64,000 nt of DNA from Clavaria fumosa (Eukaryota > Basidiomycota > Agaricomycetes > Agaricales > Clavariaceae), in NCBI GenBank assembly GCA_951802425.1, contig OX637799.1:2852001-2916000 (forward strand), read 5' to 3'. The notes beneath the pieces were generated by a model. That model made no database searches, was not told the origin of the DNA, and worked only from the letters and a program-made list of their open reading frames with translations. The translations under genes and the position numbers were made by a program. Within the stretch, counting starts at the first letter, position 1, and every line of letters starts with the position of its first letter. Below, one piece after another: positions 56,766 through 64,000 of this stretch.

Positions 56766-58547
56766 TTAATCATGTGAGACTCCATACGTGGCTTGGAACC
56801 TGGCCTTGACATGCTCGCCGGCCGTCACGACCTCGTATTTCGGCAGTGTTCCGGAAGGCACGCAGCCAGGGATTGGCTAGATGACATCAAGTTCGCAAAA
56901 ATAATCAATGTGTGGTGATGGGCGAAAGGAAACCAGATCGGCAATTGCAGGACGGCAGAGGCGGAGCTTACCTCGAGCAATACATCATAGTCAGTTCCGA
57001 AGAATAGAGGGATCGAGTACCGGCTGTGGCCATTCCGTGGGTTCAACGCGCGATGCACGGTCGACTTGAAAACGTCGTCTGCGAAAATGATGGCACATTG
57101 AGATTCCTGCCACGAGCAGAAAATAGGCCTTAGGACTGACTCGTCCACCGGCTTAGCTGGTCTCCAAGACTGCGAAAAGTTGAAGAAAAGAAAGGCGTTC
57201 AGAAAAACTTGCCCGTGAAGGCCGGCGCGCAGGACGCACTTGATGACCAGGGTACCCTCAATGGGAGGGGCTCCTATCCATTCTCCGTCAGCATTTCGAA
57301 CCTGCAATGCTGGCGGTGTCGCTGGGTGGGGTGCTGGTGGTTGGTAAAGAATGGTGAAGCACTGCACCAACAAGCGTCTATCAGTGGTTTACGTGGCGCA
57401 CGAGCAATTTAAGGATAGGCCAAACCTCCCAGCTGCGTCGTGATCACGCGGATGACTGTGAGCAAGTGCGTTTCAAATAATGAGCTGAAGCCTACTCAGT
57501 ATGCGCGCCGATGCCTACGACCTGAGCATGGGCTGGTTCTTTTGTGTCCTCCAATAGTGGATCTTGCGGAGGATAATGTAAAACACGCATTAACGCCGCT
57601 GACTGCTTCGTCTGAAGAACAAAGGACCATCAATTGAAGAGGTTGAATAAGGCAAAGGTTTCGAACCTTGTCATCAAACCAATCCTTGTCCAGTCCTAGC
57701 GCGAGGGCGAAGAGCGGGAACAAGGACTTCCCCAAGGATAATGCTGCATGACTTGGATACGAAGACATCAGAGCCTGTGTGGGGGAAGAAGGGAGTACGC
57801 ACTAATATTTTAACAGGGCATATCTGAACCCAGGCGCGATGGATGTATCTGGCCATACGTTGGGCCCGCCGACTTGTGCGCCTTCCGAGGGCGAGAAAGG
57901 CTTCTCATCGGGGGCATCGATCTCCTCCCAACCAAATTCAAAGCCTTCATGCATATCTTTTTGAACAGGATCCGTCATATCATTGTTGCCCGAGAGCAAT
58001 GCGGAGTACCCTTTGAAAGCGTGCTTCCTATTGTCCAACTTGTAGGCACCATTGTCAATAGGAGCATGAGAAGGACGGCAAATGGTAGTACTTCAAGCTT
58101 GAGGTCTAACGGTAATTCGAAGTACGCCTTAGCCGATTCGACGGCACCATCAATCACATCCTGGGGAATCCCATGATTTTTCACTGGGAGGAGTTATTTT
58201 GACGTCGGTTTGAAAACAATTGCAAGCTATTTTCAATACTGTACCATAAAAAAAACCGACGTTGATACAAGCGTCTCTCACTTCTCTGGAGAGTGCTCGA
58301 CGATGGTCAGGGTCCATTGAAGTGATGCATCTGATATCGCTGCTTGTAATCGATGAAACTATTGAGGAGGGCAGCTAGAAAAGCGACGAACATAACGGGG
58401 ATATGCCAGAATGCGTTGCGAGTACGCGTCTCCATCGAATTCGTCGAATCTGATATCATCATGCTCAGGGAGATTGGGATAAGCTACTGCTTTGGGCTCA
58501 AACCTCGCTAGTCCAAACTGAGAGTGAGCTAACCATTGCAAAAACAT
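56766..58547 (-). CDS. 2-oxoglutarate/Fe(II)-dependent dioxygenase, isopenicillin-N-synthase-like
   Basis: Eleven exons on the minus strand: 58426-58547, 58245-58330, 58092-58183, 57803-58038, 57667-57751, 57496-57611, 57426-57432, 57240-57361, 57141-57169, 56972-57078, 56766-56876; 1113 nt, 370 aa. N-terminal DIOX_N region: INVGFFYVKNHGIPQDVI across intron 2, and FKGYSALLSGNND. Catalytic core: ALMRVLHYPPQ, GIGAHTDWECFTILYQ with the iron-binding HxD, LGDQLSRWTNDVFKSTVHRALN with the distal His, and RYSIPLFFGTDYD with the RxS that binds 2-oxoglutarate. Exon 7 is 7 nt and exon 9 is 29 nt. The substrate is unknown; this family is expanded in Agaricomycetes and includes oxidising enzymes of secondary metabolism. 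The first exon is the least certain. Confidence 0.88.
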
Positions 58548-58761
58548 GCCACTCAAATTCCCATACAAGTTCTTGCGATCCACCACCACAGTAGGGGTAA
58601 GTATTTCAACCCTCCTTGTTCCCCTCGCCCTCGCCCTCGTTCGCTACCCCCTTCCAGTCCGAATCCTCGAGTGCACGGGCGCCACGCAAGAAGGGAAGCG
58701 AGGTCCGCGGGTCTAGTGACGCGAGTAGCCCCAGTGCGCGATCGATCTAAACCTCGTCATA
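58548..58761. promoter_or_regulatory. Short divergent intergenic region (dioxygenase / DUF4430-like gene)
   Basis: Only 214 bp separate the two predicted start codons, which point away from each other, so the promoters must overlap. No specific site was recognised. Either start may lie further upstream if an unseen 5' exon exists. Confidence 0.4.
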
Positions 58762-59609
58762 ATGGCTGATAGGGTGCGTCTCATAGCTAGCCCTGAGTCT
58801 GGCATTGTGGTCGTCCATCTACGCGTTGAAGGCGCGCACAACACCATATTTGAAGGGCCGGTCACTACCTCTGGACACGCCATACATCTTCCAGGAGGCA
58901 GCGGAAACCACGGTGGTGTGTAACAGTGTCTTCCTTAACGTACATATTGGTGACATCATGGTGCTGTCTTCCCTCAAGTTGTCAAGGCTAAAGAGCGAAA
59001 TAAACCCTACCATCCTTCACCCACTGGCGCGCTTGATGACGCTGGTCGACTTGAGGGATTCGACTTCGACGGCAATGTATGCACTGGCATTACAATTCCT
59101 CTCCGTTTCTGACGAACATCGAACATCTTGCTTGTTCATTAGTACTCACCGAAATATGACGACATCTTCATCACGCGCATTGCCGATACTGCCCAAGATA
59201 ATTCTAGATTCTGGGGAATATTACTGAATGACGAGTGTGTATATGCCTCTAAATTTACACCTGCACTGGTATGCGCTGAGCTCCCCTCAGGTTTATCAAG
59301 GTTGGAGGTTGCCAGCAGCGCATCGAGCACGACGATAATGTGCTCTTCGCATTTGACGCTTTCAACAAGACACACATCCTCCACCTCTCCGGTCCGACCA
59401 CCACGACGGTCGGTGTCCCGGTCACAGTCACGGTGGTCGACCGAACCACCAAACTCCCGCTTGCCGGTGCTACTGTGAACAGCCGCAAAACGGACGAGCA
59501 GGGTCATGCGACCCTCATGTTCAGGTCGCCGGGAGTCCACAGGCTCAAGGCTCACCGAGAGCACGATTCTATCCGCTCCAACGCCCTTTATCTGACTGTC
59601 TTGCGCTGA
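58762..59609 (+). CDS. DUF4430/Ig-like protein related to fungal secreted uncharacterised proteins
   Basis: Four exons: 58762-58915, 58979-59076, 59143-59234, 59291-59609; 663 nt, 220 aa. Shared features of a widespread Agaricomycete family: HLRVEGAHNTIFEGPVTTSGH, SPTGALDDA, EGFDFDGNYSPKYDDIFITRI, RFWGILLNDEFIKVGGCQQ, DDNVLFAFDAF (DUF4430-like part), then an Ig-like domain with VGVPVTVTVVDRTTKLPLAGATV and GHATLMFRSPGVHRLKAHR. Members are normally secreted, but this model begins MADRVRLIAS with no signal peptide, and the HCDGTNN-type Cys segment of the family is missing. Either a 5' exon is unseen or the copy is cytosolic. It is divergent from the dioxygenase. Confidence 0.7.
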
Positions 59610-59874
59610 CCTCGCGCGCCTTCCTTTCTCAAGTAGAAGGCTTACTTGATGGGCAGTGTTCCTGACTTGTGCATCTATGCAATCCCCATCCCGAGTTTCT
59701 TGTTTCCTACACGATACCAAAGAGGTTGCAGGGGCTGGAATTGGAGGCTTTCAAGGGAGTCGGACATAAGGTCAAACTGTGTACAATCTAATATGATATC
59801 AACGGCAGAGGTTCATGAGACAGCATTCACAAAGTAGTTGATCTGTAATAGACATGTATTGCAAGTGTGATCCA
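59610..59874. other. Convergent spacer
   Basis: 3' ends of the DUF4430-like gene and the DUF6535 gene; nothing else recognised. Confidence 0.4.
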
Positions 59875-62742
59875 TCACCTGTGATCGATTTGGGTGATCC
59901 ACTCAGTCGCCGCCTGGCACCCACACGAGTTCGCCGCTTGCACTAGCCCATCCAGAAAGCCACTGTTAATCAGCTCGGCCAGATGAGTCTCAGCAATAAC
60001 CCTGGCCATCCGGCACCAATCCTCTAACATGTACCCCTCAATGTCTGCATCATGGGCGAGCAGGGAGCCAACTAGGCTCAAAAATCCATGTGGCTGAAGC
60101 AGTCGGCCCCGCACGTCTCCTGATGTATACACCAGGACGCGCAGCGCTGCAGTTGTGCACTGTTGTCGAAAGTACAGCTCGAAATTACACTCTCCGGCCC
60201 ACCACTGGAGCAGGTCGAATAGTGGTTGCGCGTACTGTGCTAGCGCAGGGGAGACGGGCACGAGGTGATCCACCATGACTACCGCAAGTGATAGAGCTTC
60301 TTTCGACGGAGACTCCTCAGGCGGCCAGTGTCTGTTCGCCTCTAGCAGCTGTAGTAGGCCCTCGCCGAGCCCAGCAGATTCGAAAAAAGGTAACAACCCG
60401 CTGCGCTCAAACCAGAAGCTTGCACGTCTTGCGAGCAATTGCAGTACGGCGTGCTGCTCTTCGTTCAGCCCCCACTGTTGTGGCCACTTGCACCTCTGCC
60501 CTTGCCATGGCTGCAGTGCCCGGACGAGCGACCGCGCAAAGGCGTCCGGGGAGCGATGCAGCGATGCGAGCGCATCGGTTTCTCCAAGAACGTTGATTAA
60601 CCGGTCAATGAGCCGGATCGTTGGACCAAGGTCGCAGCCCGGAGCGCCGGCATTGTCGGCATTGTCACTGCCGCTGTCAGGCGGCATCGTCATTCGAAGA
60701 TAGTCGATTACTTTTGACAGCGCCTGGTCCACTTGCATGAAGGGGCAGGACAGCATGTCATTCGGATAGCAATCGAAGAGGCTAATAGCGGCGGAGATAC
60801 ATGGGCTCGAGATTAGGCGTGTGCATGACAAAAGGTTGCAGAGGAGTGTCAATGTCTCTGTGCGGTGCTCGGTGAATGAGAATTCGAACTCCTTCGCCAA
60901 TGCAAACTCTCTGTTCACAAGCAGGAGAGCAGAAATAACATTTTGCAGGTCTTCCTCATTGTGATCCGAAGAAGGGACCTGCAGCTGCGCCATAAGGACA
61001 GAGATAGCCTTCAGCAGATTTTGAGGGAGCGACTCTGCTTTGTCGCTGACAAGTTCTTGTATATCCAGCGATTGGGAGACGACGATTCTGATTGTTAGAG
61101 CAAGAGCACTAGATAGCTCTACATGTACTGGTCGCTGCTGGAGAAGTTGTGTTAGACGTAAGACCAGAGAGTTCCTGAAACCGTTCGTAAGACTATGCGC
61201 AGCGACGTAGCCACACAGCGAGTCGAGAACCATACTCGTCGCCCACGGGGACGCATCGGCCCCCAGCAGTGACAAAAACAGTTGCTCTCGAACAGACAAA
61301 GAGTAGCGACGGGAGTAAGATGTATCCGTTGCGAACAAGCAGCACACGACAGAATGCACGTCCACAGAAACGTCGCGTGGGGGAAACACCAGGAAAGAAT
61401 CACCGAATACGTCTCCGATAGCGCAAGTGGCACGGGCTGCTGGCGAGTTTGGAGGCGGTTGACAACGTAACATGATACGATGGATGGCGCGGCCAACAAT
61501 CTTGATCTTTTCCTCTTGCCCTTCGCGTGGAATAATACTGGCAAAGAGACGGTCGGGAGCACCGGCGAAGGTGAAGTACGACTGGAATAGTGCGCACAGC
61601 CTTGGAAGTGCGTCTGCGAGCGGTGTGCTTATGTCGGACGCCGGGAGCTCGGGCATGAGTGCTGAGATCGTGACAACGACATCCTCATCAGGAATGAAGC
61701 TCAGGAGCCACGCAAGTGCCTCTGCGTTGACAACTGCCAGCCGTGCGTCCTCTGCGAGTGTCGCGGTTGGGCGTGCCCAACGCGGAACAGTCCCTGCCCG
61801 TGCGGTGTGTCCGTGGCGTGCGAGTTTCCAGCCCTTGATCACCCTGCCGCGCCAGCCTGCGGGAGAGGCCCACAGGCTCGGGCGCTGTGCTGCTGGGCCA
61901 AGAATGAGCGCCATGCACCTGTTGGTCGCTGAGGCGGCGAGCTTGGCAAGCGAGGTGCTGAGCGGTGTCCGGAAGGGACAACTAGGGTCGATCATACCAG
62001 CGAGGTGAGTGAACACAACGAGCAGCAGGCCCAGAACGCAGAGGACAGCAACCGCCCGGCCAACTCTGGCGTCAAGTGAGAAAAGGAATTCGCATAGGCC
62101 GATAAAAAATAGTGCAAACGCGATTTGCAGCATTGTGGGCAAGAACTGTATCACGTCGAGGAAATGCCATGTGGTGATACCCGCGAAGCGTACCTGGCGA
62201 TGCCGCGCACGCTCGCAAGGAGTCGCGGACGGGGCTGCACCGCTCGGGTACTCAACCATCCACTGCTTCGCAAGCACCGCACCGAGCGCCGCCAACAAGC
62301 TGCATGTCAGGCTGCTGAACCAGAGTATGTTGAAGCGCACCGCCGAGGGCATGGGCGTGAAGGGAGTGGTAATGTTAACGGAAACGTTGGCGCTCATACC
62401 AGCTGGAGAGCTGAGTTGATTGGCAATTCTCTCCAAGAGGGCATCAGTCTGTGCTTGCGAGTCCGGCCGCAGGAGCATGTACGAATTGACTGTGAAAGCG
62501 GTGAGGACAGCAGAGAATAAACCGGCCTGGGAATGAGAGGTATGAGAGATGCACTTCATTGAATCAATACAGAAACTGCAATGAATATCACTCACAAAGA
62601 TCAGGAGAACATCCATATTCTTGTTACAGGCTTCCAGCATCTCGGTGTCGCGTCGTGACGACTCGATGAGATAAGCTGCCCAGACTTCATCTCTGTCTTT
62701 AAGCCCGCGTTTCTGGGTCTGCGCATTAGGTTGATTGACCAA
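59875..62742 (-). CDS. DUF6535-type multi-pass membrane protein (N-terminus incomplete)
   Basis: Two exons recognised: 62596 to about 62742 and 59875-62526, with a 69-nt in-frame, stop-free GT-AG intron; about 930 aa. After DEVWAAYLIESS and NKNMDVLLIF comes AGLFSAVLTAFTVNSY, the DUF6535 hallmark, where the protein enters the membrane. Hydrophobic segments follow at NILWFSSLTCSLLAALGAVL, MLQIAFALFFIGLCEFLF and VAVLCVLGLLLVVF. The remaining about 700 residues look helical and HEAT-like, with no catalytic motif. The family is Agaricomycete-specific, often multicopy, and of unknown function. No in-frame ATG lies upstream of 62742, so the true start is in an unidentified 5' exon. Confidence 0.75.
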   Translation of the reverse strand: MVNQPNAQTQKRGLKDRDEVWAAYLIESSRRDTEMLEACNKNMDVLLIFVSDIHCSFCIDSMKCISHTSHSQAGLFSAVLTAFTVNSYMLLRPDSQAQTDALLERIANQLSSPAGMSANVSVNITTPFTPMPSAVRFNILWFSSLTCSLLAALGAVLAKQWMVEYPSGAAPSATPCERARHRQVRFAGITTWHFLDVIQFLPTMLQIAFALFFIGLCEFLFSLDARVGRAVAVLCVLGLLLVVFTHLAGMIDPSCPFRTPLSTSLAKLAASATNRCMALILGPAAQRPSLWASPAGWRGRVIKGWKLARHGHTARAGTVPRWARPTATLAEDARLAVVNAEALAWLLSFIPDEDVVVTISALMPELPASDISTPLADALPRLCALFQSYFTFAGAPDRLFASIIPREGQEEKIKIVGRAIHRIMLRCQPPPNSPAARATCAIGDVFGDSFLVFPPRDVSVDVHSVVCCLFATDTSYSRRYSLSVREQLFLSLLGADASPWATSMVLDSLCGYVAAHSLTNGFRNSLVLRLTQLLQQRPVHVELSSALALTIRIVVSQSLDIQELVSDKAESLPQNLLKAISVLMAQLQVPSSDHNEEDLQNVISALLLVNREFALAKEFEFSFTEHRTETLTLLCNLLSCTRLISSPCISAAISLFDCYPNDMLSCPFMQVDQALSKVIDYLRMTMPPDSGSDNADNAGAPGCDLGPTIRLIDRLINVLGETDALASLHRSPDAFARSLVRALQPWQGQRCKWPQQWGLNEEQHAVLQLLARRASFWFERSGLLPFFESAGLGEGLLQLLEANRHWPPEESPSKEALSLAVVMVDHLVPVSPALAQYAQPLFDLLQWWAGECNFELYFRQQCTTAALRVLVYTSGDVRGRLLQPHGFLSLVGSLLAHDADIEGYMLEDWCRMARVIAETHLAELINSGFLDGLVQAANSCGCQAATEWITQIDHR

Positions 62743-64000
62743 GGGCTGGACATTGGTGTCTGGAAAGCTCGACTAAACGGCAGGCGCATTTAAGGAGACA
62801 CAGACAGACACACGAGGTATCATTGACTGGACATCGGAAGGCCTGTGTGATGCCATCGATGGGACTGCTTAAGCAACGCACAAGGCGCCTACTAAGCGCC
62901 CTCGGGCCGAGCGTTCATTCCCATCGAAACATTGACATTCTTGACACAAGGATGTTCATCAGCCCGTGAACAAGTAGTAATAGGCCCGATTCTCCAGAGC
63001 TGGCTCTCAGTAGGCTGGCTCTCAGTAGGCAAGGAGTAGACAGGATTTTTCGGCTGGCCGTTGTAAACGAGCTCAGCGTTGTGGACTAGGTAAGGTCATG
63101 TATGACATTGACAAACTTGACAGCAGTTTAGAGGGTGTGACTGACACCTGTCACACCTTCTAAGCTGAGTCATCCTTCCACTGGCAATTGCATTCCTCAC
63201 CCACCAGTTCTCTGCCCTGCTACCACCCTGGTGTGCCCTGTGCCCTGCCTCTGCTGCTTGGTGCACCACCACATATGCCATCTGGCACACCCTGAGCCAA
63301 CCCCACCTCCACCTCCACTGCCGCCCCCAACCTACACCCACTCCTCACTGTGCTGCTGCCCCTATTCCCCCCTCTCCACTGCTGCTGCTGCACCAACAGC
63401 CCAACTCTCTGCCATTGGTCTGTGACTGCTGTTAGGGGCTTGGGCTGTTGCCACTGCTACTGCTGCACACTGGTGCCATTGTAGCTTGTTGTCACATGTT
63501 GCTGGTTGCTGCAGGCTGTCAAGATCACTTACCTAAGCCACCCTAATGAATGCAATGGTGAATAGTGAAAAGCAAAGTCACATGACCTTTACCACCCATC
63601 TGCAACCTTGGAGGGGTGTTAAGAGCATTATCAGCATTAACAGCATTAATGATCAGGTGACTCTTCCCACTGCTTGACACTTTTCCCACACTTTGGAATT
63701 TGTGATGGAGGCAGATCCAGGATAGTGGAACTGACATCTCCCATCAAATAATCTAACCTAATTGAGATCTCCCCTCAGCCAGTCAAGACTGTGCCAAACA
63801 TTCTCCCTGTCGTTGTCTCCTGTTCATGCCTTGCTGCTCCCTTCCCTATTCAGTATTTCTTTGGCTTGTTTCACCTCTCTGACTCCTTGTGACTCAGTGC
63901 ATGAAGCCTTGTTTCTGTTCACATGACTCACACCTAGCACTGCCCCCCTCTAACAGTATATATACCACTCATGTAATAGTGTTGCAGCAACATCATGTGA
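62743..64000. other. Right-edge interval, CpG-depleted and probably mobile-element-derived
   Basis: 62743-63090 is ordinary spacer with a 15-bp direct duplication (GGCTGGCTCTCAGTA, about 63001-63027). From about 63111 to the end CpG is almost absent (I count two in about 890 bp) and TG/CA is abundant, with CTGCTG-rich patches near 63380-63480. No transposase or LTR motif could be identified with certainty; the element may continue beyond the window. Confidence 0.55.

Noticed and set aside
1..64000. CRISPR array, prophage, operon or bacterial defence system
   Set aside because: Gene structure is eukaryotic throughout, with spliceosomal introns; no regularly spaced repeats with unique spacers were seen.

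Overview
The window is nuclear DNA from a filamentous basidiomycete, most likely an Agaricomycete. The evidence is many short (50-80 nt) GT-AG introns that split almost every gene, the gene content (SEA/GATOR2, Ssr4, Rot1, Trp4, His1, Hem13), and families typical of mushrooms and wood-decay fungi (DUF6535, class 3 secreted lipase, DUF4430-like protein, isopenicillin-N-synthase-like oxygenase). I could not fix genus or species. Gene models were built by hand from splice sites, conserved motifs and reading frame. Exon coordinates in the evidence fields are predictions; for most genes the exon sums are exact multiples of three.

Layout. 1-8 kb: C-terminal end of an Mtc5/WDR59 SEA-complex subunit (+), SWI/SNF-RSC subunit ssr4 (-), a Ran1-like kinase (+), a five-exon gene of unknown function ending in four tandem CRIB (Rho-GTPase-binding) domains (+), and complex I subunit NDUFA5 (+). 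8-17 kb: gene-poor, with one large low-complexity kinase (11.2-13.6 kb, +) between CpG-free blocks. One of these blocks holds a deleted Tc1/mariner element, a 3x30-bp repeat and a 38-bp inverted repeat. 17-29 kb: Kelch-BTB gene A (-), LSM6 (+), a single-pass membrane protein (+), proteasome beta-6 (+) and ROT1 (+). 29-36.7 kb: a decayed TRP4 fragment, a class 3 lipase (+), intact TRP4 (-) and a small beta-trefoil-like inhibitor candidate (-). 37-46 kb: FAD-dependent oxidoreductase (+) and Kelch-BTB gene B (+), a clear paralogue of A. 46-64 kb: HIS1 (-), a conserved fungal protein often mislabelled GGPP synthase (+), HEM13 (-), UBC1 (+), a 2-oxoglutarate/Fe(II) oxygenase (-), a DUF4430-like protein (+), a DUF6535 membrane protein (-), and a CpG-depleted, probably transposon-derived right edge.

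Most genes are unrelated housekeeping or accessory genes on both strands, and I see no biosynthetic cluster or operon. The most unusual items are the CRIB concatemer, microexons of 7, 10/19 and 12 nt in three gene families, the duplicated Kelch-BTB pair, the TRP4 relic, and CpG-free islands that mark mobile-element remains.
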